Of a stretch of DNA of 64,000 nucleotides, positions 19,553 to 30,404 are shown one piece after another. Source of the stretch: Thermopolyspora flexuosa (lineage in GTDB: Bacteria > Actinomycetota > Actinomycetes > Streptosporangiales > Streptosporangiaceae); NCBI RefSeq assembly GCF_006716785.1, contig NZ_VFPQ01000001.1, forward strand, positions 310,001 to 374,000. Reading direction: 5' to 3'. Both the position numbers and the translations under genes were made by a program. The notes beneath the pieces were generated by a model. The model searched no databases, was not told the origin of the DNA, and saw only the letters and a list, made by a program, of their open reading frames with translations. The first letter of the stretch is position 1. Each line of letters starts with the position of its first letter.

Positions 19553-19554
19553 CG

Positions 19555-19586
19555 GTACGGCCAAGCCGTACGGCCGGGCCGTACGG
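19555..19586. terminator. Bidirectional hairpin built from CCGTACGG units
   Basis: Between the convergent ilvA and aminopeptidase genes, three CGTACGG/GTACGGC units allow two alternative perfect hairpins: GTACGGC-CAA-GCCGTAC at 19555-19571 and CCGTACGGCC-G-GGCCGTACGG at 19566-19586. The structure works on either strand and fills nearly the whole 37-bp gap, as expected for a shared terminator. Confidence 0.6.
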
Positions 19587-19589
19587 GAC

Positions 19590-21056
19590 TCACCCGTTGA
19601 AGTCGGGCCGCCCCTTCTTGAACAGCCAGGCGTCGAACAGCCCGTCGAGCCGCTTGCCGGACATGCGCTCGGCCATCGCGATGAAGGCGTCGGTGTCGCC
19701 GTGGCCGTACTTGTGCGTGGCCGCCCACTCGCGGAGCAGGGTGAAGAACGTGCGGTCGCCGATCTCCTTGCGCAGCGCGTGCAGGGTCATCGCGCCGCGC
19801 ATGTAGACCGAGAGGTTGAACAGGTCGTTCTTCTGCGCGATCCCCGGCGGGTAGTCCCAGATCGGGTTGTTCGGCATCTCGTACTGGTTCTTGAACGCCG
19901 TCTCCACGGTGGTGTCGCCGGCCCGCTCGTTCCACAGCCACTCGGCGTACGTGGCGAAGCCCTCGTTCAGCCACAGGTCGCGCCAGCGCTTGATGCTCAC
20001 GCTGTTGCCGAACCACTGGTGGGCGAGCTCGTGCGCGATGATCGACTGGTCCGGCTCGAAGCCGCCGTAGATCGGCTTGGTCTGGTTCTCCAGCGCGTAC
20101 CCGGCCTCGTAGTCGTCGACCACGCCGCCGGTGGAGCGGAACGGGTACGGGCCGAACAGCTTCGCCCAGTAGTCGGTGATCTTCGCCGAGGTGGTGTGCA
20201 GGTCGTCGAGCGTGTGCGCGTACTTGGGGTCGGCCGCGGTGAAGGAGGGGATGCCGCCGGGGGTGCGGCCGGTGCGCACCTGGAACCTCCCGAGCGTCAT
20301 CGTGGCGAGGTAGGTCACCATCGGGTTCGACTCGCGCCAGGTGAACGTGGTCTTGCCGTCCTTGGTCACCGGCGGCCGCACCTGCTCGCCGTTCGCGATC
20401 GCGGTGAGCCCCTCCGGGACCGTGATGGTGAAGTCGAAGGTCGCCTTGTCCTGCGGGTGGTCGTTGCTCGGGAACCAGGTCTTCGCGCCGTTCGGCTGGC
20501 AGGCGACGAACGCGCCGTCCGCCGTGGCCACGAACCCGTACGTGCCGAGCGCGCCCGGCTGGTGGAACGGCCGCGGCACGCCGCCGTAGTCGATCTCGAC
20601 GGTGAACTCGGCGTCGCGCTCCAGCGGCGCGGCCGGGATGATCGTGAGCTCGTCCCCGGAACGTTCCACCCGGGCGGCGGCGCCGTTCACCCGCGCCCCG
20701 CGCACGGTGAGCCCGTGCAGGTCGAGGTTGAACCGGGACAGCCGCTGTACGGCCTTCGCCCGGATGCGCGCGGTGCCGTCGAGCCGCTTGGTCTCCGGGC
20801 TGTAGGCGAGGTTCAGGTCATAGTGGGCGACGTCGTACCCGCCGTTGCCGTCGGTGGGGAAGTCCGGGTCGCCGATGCCGGGCGCGCCCGCCACCGCGGC
20901 CTCCTGGGCGCCGCCGCCGGCCGGGTTCGGCGAGGCCGGCGCGGCGGGGGTGGCCGGGCCGGACGCCCCGGTCGAGGCCGAGCAGGCGAACGTCGTCGTC
21001 GCGATGAGGACGGCCGACATCGCCGACCTCAACAGCGGTTTCCCCGTGCCCCCCAT
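19590..21056 (-). CDS. M1-family zinc aminopeptidase, exported (probable lipoprotein)
   Basis: A 488-residue metallopeptidase that removes N-terminal residues from peptides. The zinc site is HELAHQWFGN followed by NEGFATY, and the exopeptidase motif appears as YEAGYALEN (family consensus GAMEN). The start MGGTGKPLLRSAMSAVLIATTTFACSAS gives a signal with a possible lipidated Cys, then a Pro/Ala linker. So it acts outside the membrane, unlike cytosolic PepN. It is shorter than PepN (about 850 residues), lacking the C-terminal helical domain, as is normal for secreted actinomycete M1 enzymes. The gene is divergent from the Lrp-type regulator. Confidence 0.88.
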   Translation of the reverse strand: MGGTGKPLLRSAMSAVLIATTTFACSASTGASGPATPAAPASPNPAGGGAQEAAVAGAPGIGDPDFPTDGNGGYDVAHYDLNLAYSPETKRLDGTARIRAKAVQRLSRFNLDLHGLTVRGARVNGAAARVERSGDELTIIPAAPLERDAEFTVEIDYGGVPRPFHQPGALGTYGFVATADGAFVACQPNGAKTWFPSNDHPQDKATFDFTITVPEGLTAIANGEQVRPPVTKDGKTTFTWRESNPMVTYLATMTLGRFQVRTGRTPGGIPSFTAADPKYAHTLDDLHTTSAKITDYWAKLFGPYPFRSTGGVVDDYEAGYALENQTKPIYGGFEPDQSIIAHELAHQWFGNSVSIKRWRDLWLNEGFATYAEWLWNERAGDTTVETAFKNQYEMPNNPIWDYPPGIAQKNDLFNLSVYMRGAMTLHALRKEIGDRTFFTLLREWAATHKYGHGDTDAFIAMAERMSGKRLDGLFDAWLFKKGRPDFNG

Positions 21057-21213
21057 GGTTCGCAGCCTATGCGAGGAAGGGCCGTGCATCGGGCAGGCGG
21101 CGACGGCGTTTCGCGGCCTTTGCCGTCGCCGGGGTTTACAAGCCGGGCCGTACCACCGGACGGTGGCGATAATCGATGACAAGGAGCGCAATCCGTTCGA
21201 GGGGGATTCGCCC

Positions 21214-21777
21214 ATGGCGGTGGACCTGCTGGACGCGCGGCTCATCGCGCTGCTCACCGCGGAGCCCCGCCTTGGGGTGCTGGAGTGCTCGCGGCGGTTG
21301 CGCGTGGCCCGGGGGACCGTGCAGGCGCGGCTCAACCGGCTCATGGCGAGCGGGGTGATCACCGGGTTCGGGCCGCAGGTGGATCCGGCCGCGCTCGGGT
21401 ACCCGGTGACCGCGTTCGTCACGTTGCAGATCCGGCAGGTGAGCGGCCACGACCCGGTGGCCGACCGGCTGGCGCTCATACCGGAAGTGCTTGAGGCGCA
21501 CACGATCACGGGCACGGGTGACATGCTGTGCCGGGTGGTCGCGCGCAGCAACGCCGACCTGCAGCGGGTGATCGACGAGATCGTCGGCATCGAGGGGGTG
21601 GTGCGCACCTCGTCGGTGATCGCACTGGACACGCCGGTGAGCTACCGCGTGCTGCCGCTCGTCACCGCACAGGCGGCGGCGGTCGGCAAGGGTGGACAAG
21701 GTAAAGGACACGGTAAGGGACACGGTAAGGGGCAGGGTAAGGGGCAGGGTAAAGACCTCGCAAAGAGCAGCAAATAA
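21214..21777 (+). CDS. Lrp/AsnC-family regulator with Gly-Lys-His repeat tail
   Basis: A 187-residue regulator. The N-terminal helix-turn-helix is AEPRLGVLECSRRLRVARGTVQARLNRL. The RAM ligand-binding domain covers about 65-150, with the expected EVLEAHTITGTGDMLCRVVA. It probably senses an amino acid. The last 30 residues are unusual: GKGH, GKGH, GKGQ and GKGQ repeats followed by a basic end, encoded by four 12-bp repeats. The ATG at 21214 sits 9 bp after GAGGGGG; a GTG near 21163 would add a short extension. It is followed 92 bp later by the penicillin-binding protein. Confidence 0.8.
   Translation: MAVDLLDARLIALLTAEPRLGVLECSRRLRVARGTVQARLNRLMASGVITGFGPQVDPAALGYPVTAFVTLQIRQVSGHDPVADRLALIPEVLEAHTITGTGDMLCRVVARSNADLQRVIDEIVGIEGVVRTSSVIALDTPVSYRVLPLVTAQAAAVGKGGQGKGHGKGHGKGQGKGQGKDLAKSSK
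21700..21747 (+). repeat. Four 12-bp tandem repeats in the Lrp tail
   Basis: Units GGTAAAGGACAC, GGTAAGGGACAC, GGTAAGGGGCAG and GGTAAGGGGCAG run head to tail in frame, encoding Gly-Lys-Gly-His or Gln. A fifth partial unit follows. The array is prone to slippage, so tail length may differ between strains. Confidence 0.85.
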
Positions 21778-21869
21778 CCGATTTACGCCCCGATTAACCG
21801 TCAACCGGTCATTAGGCTCTCGATTGGGCCACGGGGTGTGTCCGCAACCAGGCGATCGGGGGGATCAAG

Positions 21870-24014
21870 GTGCGTGACGGCCGGGGGAAGCGTGGGCGCC
21901 GTGTGGTGCGCTTGGTGCTGCTCACCTTCTGTGCCGGACTGCTGCTCGGCATCGGCGGGTTCGCCCTCGCGTACGCCGTCACCCCGATCCCGGACGGCGC
22001 CAAGCCCGCGGCCCTCGCCCAGAGGTCCGTCATCTTCTACCGGGACGGCAAGACCGTGCTCGCCACCCAGGGGGTGAACCGTACCCGGGTGGCGCTCGAC
22101 CGCGTCCCGCCGCACGTGCGCAACGCGGTGATCGCCGCGGAGAACCGCACCTTCTACGAGGACCAGGGCGTGTCGATCACCGGCACGCTGCGCGCGATGT
22201 GGTCCACCCTCACCGGCCGGCAGCTGCAGGGCGGCTCCACCATCACCCAGCAGATGGTGCGCAACTACTACAGCGGCCTCAGCCAGGAGCGCTCGATCAC
22301 CCGCAAGCTCAAGGAGATCCTGATCGCGCTCAAGGTCGACCGGTCGAAGCCGAAGGACTGGGTGCTCGAGCAGTACCTCAACACGATCTACTTCGGCCGC
22401 GGCGCGCACGGCATCCAGGCGGCCGCCCAGGCGTACTTCGGCAAGAACGTCGGCGACCTCTCCGTGGCCGAGGGCGCGTACCTCGCCGCGGTGATCCAGC
22501 AGCCGAGCCGGTTCGCCGACCCCAAGGGCGACGACCTGAAGGCCGTGCAGGCCCGCTGGAAGTGGGTGATCGACTCGATGCGGCAGATCGGCGCGCTCAC
22601 CGCCGACCAGGCCGCCGCCGCGCGCTTCCCCACGCTCACCAAGCCGAAGGGGCCGCTCTCGCTCACCGGCCAGAAGGGCCACATGCTCGCCCAGGTGCGC
22701 GCCGAGCTGAACCGCCGCGGCTACACCGACGAGCAGATCAACCAGGGCGGCCTGCGCATCGTCACCACGTTCGACAAGGAGCTGATGGCCGCCGCGCAGC
22801 GGGCCGTCGAGTCGACGCTGCCGGACAACACGCCGAAGAAGGTACGCACCGGCCTCGCCGCGGTCGACCCGGAGACCGGCGAGGTGCTCGCGTTCTACGG
22901 CGGCAAGGGCTACCAGTACGACAACGCGTTCTCCGCCAAGGTCCAGGCCGCCTCCACGTTCAAGGTGTACGCGCTCGCCGCCGCCCTGGAGGAGGGCCTC
23001 GGCCTCGGCACCCGGGTGAACGGCAACTCGCCGATGCGGGTCGCCTCCGCGCTCATCCCCAACTCCGGCGGCACCTCGTACGGCTCCGCGATCGACCTGG
23101 TCACCGCGACCCGGCACTCGGTGAACACCGCGTTCGTCGACCTCGGCCAGCGCATCGGCCTCGACAAGGTGTTCCAGGCCGCGCAGGACGCGGGCATCCC
23201 GGCCGACCAGCTCGAGCCGCACAAGGCCGCCGCCACGTTCCCGCTCGGCGTCGCCTCGGTGAGCGCGGTGCAGCAGGCCGCGGGCTACGCCGTGTTCGCC
23301 GCGGGCGGCGTGTACCACGAGACCCACGTGATCCGCTCGGTGCGGGACGCCTCCGGGGTCACCCGCGAGTTCACCTCCGAGGGCAAACGCGTGTTCAGCC
23401 CGGCCACCGCCGCCGACACCACGTACGCCCTCACCCAGGTCGTCCAGGCCGGCACCGGCACCGCGGCCCGGCTCAGCGACCGCCCCGCCGCGGGCAAGAC
23501 CGGCACGATGGACAAGTCGTCCGCGGTCTGGTTCGTCGGCTACACGCCGCAGCTGTCCACCGCGGTCAACATGTTCCGGGACGACAACAAGCCGGTCACC
23601 ATCCCCGGGTACGGCGAGCTGTACGGCGGCTCGCTGCCCGCCCAGATCTGGCGGGCGTTCATGACCGAGGCGATGGCGGGCAAGCCGGTGGAGAACTTCC
23701 CCGAGCCGACCAGCTACCGGGTGTGGACCGACCCGTTCGAGGACGAGGGGGAGCCGACCCCCGAGCCGACCCCGGAGGTCACGGCGCCGGAGGAGCCCAC
23801 CGAGGAGCCCGCCCCGCCGACGCAGGAGCCGGAGCAGCCCGCCGACGAGCCGCAGCCCGGCGACGAGACCGGCCGCCCGGACGGCGACGCCGACATCCGG
23901 GTGCCCGACCTCTTCGACGACGACAGGGACGGCCCCGGCGGCGGCCCCGGTTCCGACGAGCGGCCCGCCGACCCCGACACCCCGTTCTTCGGCGGCCCCA
24001 CGCGGAACCCGTAG
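21870..24014 (+). CDS. Class A penicillin-binding protein (transglycosylase/transpeptidase)
   Basis: A 714-residue bifunctional peptidoglycan synthase. It has a basic cytoplasmic tip and a membrane anchor at about 11-33. The glycosyltransferase domain (about 65-240) holds catalytic ENRTFYEDQGV and QGGSTITQQMVRNYY. The transpeptidase domain (about 330-600) holds STFK (ASTFKVYAL), HSVNTAF and the KTG box (AGKTGTMD). The C-terminal 100 residues are a Pro/Glu/Asp-rich extracellular tail with no PASTA repeats. The GTG at 21870 follows CGGGGGGATCAAG. It polymerises and cross-links wall glycan outside the membrane. Confidence 0.93.
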   Translation: MRDGRGKRGRRVVRLVLLTFCAGLLLGIGGFALAYAVTPIPDGAKPAALAQRSVIFYRDGKTVLATQGVNRTRVALDRVPPHVRNAVIAAENRTFYEDQGVSITGTLRAMWSTLTGRQLQGGSTITQQMVRNYYSGLSQERSITRKLKEILIALKVDRSKPKDWVLEQYLNTIYFGRGAHGIQAAAQAYFGKNVGDLSVAEGAYLAAVIQQPSRFADPKGDDLKAVQARWKWVIDSMRQIGALTADQAAAARFPTLTKPKGPLSLTGQKGHMLAQVRAELNRRGYTDEQINQGGLRIVTTFDKELMAAAQRAVESTLPDNTPKKVRTGLAAVDPETGEVLAFYGGKGYQYDNAFSAKVQAASTFKVYALAAALEEGLGLGTRVNGNSPMRVASALIPNSGGTSYGSAIDLVTATRHSVNTAFVDLGQRIGLDKVFQAAQDAGIPADQLEPHKAAATFPLGVASVSAVQQAAGYAVFAAGGVYHETHVIRSVRDASGVTREFTSEGKRVFSPATAADTTYALTQVVQAGTGTAARLSDRPAAGKTGTMDKSSAVWFVGYTPQLSTAVNMFRDDNKPVTIPGYGELYGGSLPAQIWRAFMTEAMAGKPVENFPEPTSYRVWTDPFEDEGEPTPEPTPEVTAPEEPTEEPAPPTQEPEQPADEPQPGDETGRPDGDADIRVPDLFDDDRDGPGGGPGSDERPADPDTPFFGGPTRNP

Positions 24015-24035
24015 CGGCCCGGCCGTGGCCGCGGG

Positions 24036-25082
24036 TCAGGCGGCCCAGGGGACCCCGCCGTCCGGGGTGAGCAGCACCTTGACCGCGCGGCGCTCGTCCA
24101 TCGCCCGGTACCCCTCGGCCGCGGCGTCGAGCGGCAGGATGAGGTCGAACACCTTGCCCGGGTCGATCCGCCGCTCGACGATCAGCCGGATCAGCTCGGG
24201 CAGGTAGCGGCGTACCGGCGCGGGGCCGCCGTGCAGGTGCACCAGGGACTCGAACAGCTCGTCCCCGGGCAGCGCGACGTCGTGGGCGAGGCCGACGAAC
24301 CCGACGTGCCCGCCGGGCCGGGTGGAGCGGATCGCCTGCACCATCGACTCCTGGGTGCCGACCGCCTCGACCACGCTGTGCGCGCCGAGCCCGCCGGTCA
24401 GCTCCCGGATGCGGGCCACGCCCGCCTCGCCGCGCTCGACGATGATGTCGGTGGCGCCGAAGTGCCGGGCGAGCTCCTGCCGGGTCGGGTGGCGGCTCAT
24501 CGCCACGATCCGGTCCGCGCCGAAGTGCCGGGCGGCGAGCACCGCGCACAGCCCGACCGCGCCGTCGCCGACCACGACCACGGTCTTGCCCGGCCCGGCC
24601 TCGGCGGCGTCCGCCCCGAACCAGCCGGTGCCGAGCACGTCGGAGGCGGCGAGCAGGCTCGGCACCAGGTCCGGCTCCGGCGACTCGGGCGTCGGCACGA
24701 GGGTGCCGTCGGCGAGCGGGATGCGGGCGAGCTGCGACTGGGTGCCGATCGTGGCCATGAGCACCCGGTTGACGCACCCGCTCTGGTAGCCGGACCGGCA
24801 GATCTCGCAGGTGTTGTCGGAGGCCCAGAACGAGCCGACCACGAACATGCCGGGCTCGAGCGTGGTGACCGCGTCCCCGACCTCCTCCACCACGCCGACG
24901 TACTCGTGCCCCATCGGCCGCGGCGCGGGCACCTCGTCCGCGCCCCGGTACGGCCACAGGTCCGAGCCGCAGATGCAGGTCGCCACGAGGCGGATGATCG
25001 CGTCGGTCGGCTCCTCGATCACCGGATCGGGCCGGTCCTCGACGCGGACGTCGTGCGGTGCGTACAGAACGGCTCCATGCAT
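24036..25082 (-). CDS. Zinc-dependent alcohol dehydrogenase family protein
   Basis: A 348-residue MDR-family oxidoreductase. The catalytic zinc ligands are in CICGSDLWPYRG and GHEYVGVVEEVG. A structural-zinc-like loop (DNTCEICRSGYQSGC) has only three cysteines. The nucleotide-binding VVVVGDGAVGLCAVLAA follows. The start at 25082 is chosen because GGAGGG lies seven bases upstream. It resembles enzymes annotated as glutathione-independent formaldehyde or general alcohol dehydrogenases; the true substrate cannot be read from sequence. Its end faces the penicillin-binding protein gene, with 21 bp between. Confidence 0.85.
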   Translation of the reverse strand: MHGAVLYAPHDVRVEDRPDPVIEEPTDAIIRLVATCICGSDLWPYRGADEVPAPRPMGHEYVGVVEEVGDAVTTLEPGMFVVGSFWASDNTCEICRSGYQSGCVNRVLMATIGTQSQLARIPLADGTLVPTPESPEPDLVPSLLAASDVLGTGWFGADAAEAGPGKTVVVVGDGAVGLCAVLAARHFGADRIVAMSRHPTRQELARHFGATDIIVERGEAGVARIRELTGGLGAHSVVEAVGTQESMVQAIRSTRPGGHVGFVGLAHDVALPGDELFESLVHLHGGPAPVRRYLPELIRLIVERRIDPGKVFDLILPLDAAAEGYRAMDERRAVKVLLTPDGGVPWAA

Positions 25083-25420
25083 GATCGTGCCCTCCAGGGT
25101 CGCCGGGTGCCGGGACGGCCGCCGGGCGGCGGACGCCGTGCCGTACCGGGGTTGCGGGGTGACCGGCACGAGCGTCGCCGGTGGGCGCGCGGGCGGCCGA
25201 CCGGCCGGCGTTCGGGTCGTCGTCCGGCTCGGTGTTCAGCTGGGGCCGCGTCCGGTCGCTCGGGTACGGCGCGCCGGTCTGGTACGGCCCGCTCGGCGCG
25301 ACGTGCGAGACGCGGCTCACGCCGCCCCTACCCCTGAGCGGGCACACCTCGCGAACCGGACGGCAATGCTTGGCCGTACCGGGGCGGCGGGAGGCGATCG
25401 GCCGGGGCCGGAGACGGGAT

Positions 25421-25460
25421 GAGGCCGGAGCCCTCGGTCCGGGGAAAGGGCTCCGGCCTC
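25421..25460 (-). terminator. 14-bp perfect hairpin terminator
   Basis: Arms GAGGCCGGAGCCCT and AGGGCTCCGGCCTC enclose a 12-nt loop. It lies about 90 bp past the end of the truncated peroxidase copy and would end minus-strand transcripts from the peroxidase region. Within the 465-bp gap from 25083 to 25547 I see no gene besides this hairpin and several GTACGG motifs. Confidence 0.7.
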
Positions 25461-25547
25461 GCGGAAGGGGAACACGGCTCGGTGGAGCCGCCCCGGGAGG
25501 GCCGGCGGTGCGGGGAGCGGGCCCGGATCCGGCCCTCGTGCCGGGTC

Positions 25548-25769
25548 TCAGGGGCGCTTGCGCGCCGATCGAATGAGCGGAACCCGGCCCGCGCGGGAAC
25601 CGCCGCCGTCGTCGGGGTCGCGGAGGTGCAGGAGCCGCACCGGCAGGCGGTCCCGGACATGCGGCTGCGGAATGTTCGGTCGCACGTTGCCGAGCATCGC
25701 CTGGGTGTCCGCGCCCGGATGCGGCGAGTCCCACGCGAGCGGTTCGAGGTCGTCGAGGACGACCGGCAT
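25548..25769 (-). pseudogene. Truncated duplicate of the DyP peroxidase N-terminus
   Basis: An intact 73-codon frame whose product aligns along its length with residues 1 to about 72 of the peroxidase encoded upstream. Examples are MPVVLDDLEPLAWDSP against MPVELDNTEPLAWNSP, PHVRDRL against PHVREHL, and VPLIRSA against VPLMKSA. It then stops, so the haem-binding part is missing. The two frames lie head to tail on the same strand. The copy has diverged a good deal, but its frame and ATG are kept. It is either a decaying duplicate or a small protein still in use. It cannot be a peroxidase. Confidence 0.75.
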
Positions 25770-26005
25770 GCCCGTCACCCCTGTCTGCCGGCGGGTTGCT
25801 CCCTTCTGATGGGTGAGTCGGGAATTGCGTGGAAAAAGTTCTGAACCGGGCAAAAAATCACTCGCGGTGACGGCGGTATCCGATCGCGTGCCGGCGATCC
25901 TGTGGCGGCGGTGTGACCGGCTGGAGAAAACGCCGGTGGGCGGGTACGGGACAGGCCGGACCCGCGGTGGCGGGCCCGGCCTCGGAGAACGCCCGGAGGT
26001 CCGGG

Positions 26006-27391
26006 TCAGAGGTTGTTGAGGTAGGCGAGGGACGGCATGAAGAAGTACTCGCCGCCCTTCATCGTCACCGTCTGGGGGACCTGCGGCAGCGGCGGGGAGA
26101 GCTCGTTGCCGCCCCAGGCGAGGGGATAGCGCACGGGCACGTCCCTGGCGCCCTGGCCGATCAGGGGGTCGAGCCCGGTGCCGGACCGCGGGAAGTCGGG
26201 GTTGTTCGACCAGGCGCGCTGCATGAACTCGAACTGCCGCACCAGGCTGGAGTTGAAGGCCATGAACAGCAGGCCGACGCCGCCGGTCGGCCGGGTCTCC
26301 GGCGGGGCGTCGTCCCAGGGGTTGTCGGTGCGCACGCCGTACGTCTGGCCGCGGCGGGCCATCATCACGCCGAGCGTGCGCTCCGTGCCGCCGTCCTTCG
26401 ACTCCCGGGGCGTGGTCTTGCGGATGTGCGCGAAGACCGGGCACTTGTTGCCGGGGTCGCCGTCGTAGTTGAAGTCGTTCACCGCGGGGGAGGGGTCCTC
26501 ACCGGGCTTGGCGTACAGCCGCAGCGGCGTGCCGTCCCGGAACCGGCCCACGAGCATGGCGCCGGCGCGCTTGCGGTCCTCGCCGGTGAGCCCGAGCCGG
26601 TCGGCGAGCTGCTCCTCGGCCTGGCGGAACGCCCGCACGTTCTGCTCGAGCTTGCGGAAGACGAAGTAGCTGCCGAAGTGCCGGTTCGGGTTCGGGGCGA
26701 GGGGGTCGGCCACCAGCACGTGGCGCAGCGGGAAGAACGGGTTCCAGTTGTCCTTCGGCTCCGCCGCGACCTGGTCGGCGAGGAACAGCGGCTGGCTGCG
26801 GCCGTCGACGTACCCGAAGTGCTCGATGCCCTCGCCCTCCGGGTTGCGCTGGCCGAGCCCGGTCTCCTCGCCGAGAATCCGGGCCGTCGGCGGCAGCAGC
26901 TCGAGGATCGTGGCGCGGGTCGCGGCGACCGGCTCGGGGGTGGCGTCGCCGATCAGGATGACGGCGTGGATCTCCTCCCGGTACGGCTCCTCCCACTCGG
27001 CGACCGGCGGGTCGTTCAGCGTGCTTGTGCGCCGTTTCATTCCGGCCTGGAAAGCGTTGTCGGTGAAGAGATCCGTCGCGTCACCGATTTGGCGGTAACC
27101 CGCCTTGCTGATGCCGACCCCGACGTACGTCGTTCCGCTTATTTGCGACATGCGGAACGAGCGGAGTTCGCGTAGATGCTCCTTCGCCGATTTCATGAGC
27201 GGAACCAGGCGCCGCAGGAATCGCCGCCCGTCGCCGCCGTCGCCGAAGTGCAGGAACAGTACCGACAGGTGCTCCCGGACATGCGGGTGCAGGATGTTGG
27301 CCTGCAGGGTTTCGAGCATCTCCTTGGTGTCCTCGTCCAGATCCGGCGAGTTCCACGCGAGAGGCTCGGTATTGTCGAGTTCGACCGGCAT
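26006..27391 (-). CDS. DyP-type haem peroxidase
   Basis: A 461-residue member of the dye-decolourising peroxidase superfamily, which uses hydrogen peroxide to oxidise phenols and dyes. The family motif GxxDG appears as FGYVDGRSQP around the middle, with ANILHPHVREHLSVLFLHF near the N-terminus and a conserved ending with LFMAFNSSLVRQFEFMQ. No Tat or Sec signal is present, so it is either cytosolic or loaded into a compartment; no encapsulin gene is visible nearby. AAAGGGG precedes the ATG. A truncated copy of its first 72 codons lies 236 bp downstream. Confidence 0.85.
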   Translation of the reverse strand: MPVELDNTEPLAWNSPDLDEDTKEMLETLQANILHPHVREHLSVLFLHFGDGGDGRRFLRRLVPLMKSAKEHLRELRSFRMSQISGTTYVGVGISKAGYRQIGDATDLFTDNAFQAGMKRRTSTLNDPPVAEWEEPYREEIHAVILIGDATPEPVAATRATILELLPPTARILGEETGLGQRNPEGEGIEHFGYVDGRSQPLFLADQVAAEPKDNWNPFFPLRHVLVADPLAPNPNRHFGSYFVFRKLEQNVRAFRQAEEQLADRLGLTGEDRKRAGAMLVGRFRDGTPLRLYAKPGEDPSPAVNDFNYDGDPGNKCPVFAHIRKTTPRESKDGGTERTLGVMMARRGQTYGVRTDNPWDDAPPETRPTGGVGLLFMAFNSSLVRQFEFMQRAWSNNPDFPRSGTGLDPLIGQGARDVPVRYPLAWGGNELSPPLPQVPQTVTMKGGEYFFMPSLAYLNNL

Positions 27392-27537
27392 GCCCTTTTA
27401 TCCCCTTTCTTTGATAAAGACCTTCCTCCTTTCTGCGTAAGTCCCCAGTGATTGGGGCATGCTTTTGGCTCGGTGGGTAAAATTACGCACAGTAACGGCC
27501 GGTGAGGCCGCCTCAGGCGGGTTCGCCTCCGGCGGCG

Positions 27538-29628
<2,091 letters not shown>

Positions 29629-29687
29629 ACCTCCACCCTGCCACGCCCCCGCCGCGAACCCCACCCGCCGACGCGGACGCGGCAGCC

Positions 29688-29704
29688 GTACGGCAAAGCC
29701 GTAC
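29688..29704. terminator. GTACGGC-AAA-GCCGTAC hairpin
   Basis: A 7-bp perfect stem with an AAA loop, in the 214-bp gap between the DUF255 gene start and the end of the DUF397 gene. It is almost the same as the hairpin at 19555-19571 (CAA loop). It may end transcription from the DUF397/XRE operon. Confidence 0.5.
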
Positions 29705-29842
29705 CCGCCCATGCCTGCACGCCTGCGCGCGGCGAACCATGCCGTCCTTACCGGGCGGCCAAGAAAGACCAACCGGCGGCTGCCGGAATGCTTACCGAAC
29801 GGTTGAGAGCGTGACCGTCGGACCCGCCTGGTGCTCGGTGAA

Positions 29843-30052
29843 TCAGTGACCAAGCGCGCCAGACTTGATCCGCGAGATGAAGGCCGCCCAGTCGGCGGCG
29901 CTGACCACGAGCGCGGTTCCGCCCGGATTCTTGCTGTCCCGCACCGCCACTCGGCCCGCCGCCAGGGCGGCGACCTCCACGCACTCGCCGTTCTGCCCCG
30001 AATGACTGCTCTTGCGCCACATGGCACCCGACAGATCGATTTCGTACGTCAT
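29843..30052 (-). CDS. DUF397 small protein, copy 2
   Basis: A 69-residue DUF397 protein: [34 protein letters not shown] and [19 protein letters not shown]397 genes almost always accompany XRE-DUF5753 regulators in actinomycetes (the WhiJ/AbaA-type loci of Streptomyces) and are thought to antagonise or assist them. The start at 30052 (MTYEIDL) fits the paralogue's length. It is about 70% identical to copy 1 at 30185-30391, so a tandem duplication is likely. Confidence 0.88.
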   Translation of the reverse strand: MTYEIDLSGAMWRKSSHSGQNGECVEVAALAAGRVAVRDSKNPGGTALVVSAADWAAFISRIKSGALGH

Positions 30053-30184
30053 TGCGCACCTGCCGATTTTCGGCACATCCGGCTCTGCTTACCGGTCAAC
30101 CCGGTCGCCCGGTCATGCGGGCTGTTCAGGCATGCCGCGAGTCGGCCGGCCGCGGGATCCGTGCCGACCGCGTACTCGCCGCAT

Positions 30185-30391
30185 TCAGCGGCCAAGTACA
30201 CCCGACTTGATCTGCGAGATGAAGTTCGCCCAGTCGGCTGCGCTGACCAGGAGCGCAGGTCCATGCGGGTTCTTGCTGTCCCGCACCGCGACCTGGCCCT
30301 TCGCCACGGCGGCGACTTCCACACACTCGCCGTTCTGCATCGAATGACTGCTCTTACGCCACACCGCTCCCGAGAGGTCCACGTCGGCCAT
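30185..30391 (-). CDS. DUF397 small protein, copy 1
   Basis: A 68-residue DUF397 protein with the same core as its neighbour: [29 protein letters not shown] and VSAADWANFISQIKSGVLGR. It starts 13 bp after the stop of the XRE regulator gene and is probably co-transcribed with it. The ATG at 30391 has AAAGGAG about five bases upstream. The family has no known enzymatic residues and acts through protein contacts in the cytosol. Confidence 0.9.
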   Translation of the reverse strand: MADVDLSGAVWRKSSHSMQNGECVEVAAVAKGQVAVRDSKNPHGPALLVSAADWANFISQIKSGVLGR

Positions 30392-30404
30392 CGGGCATCT
30401 CCTT

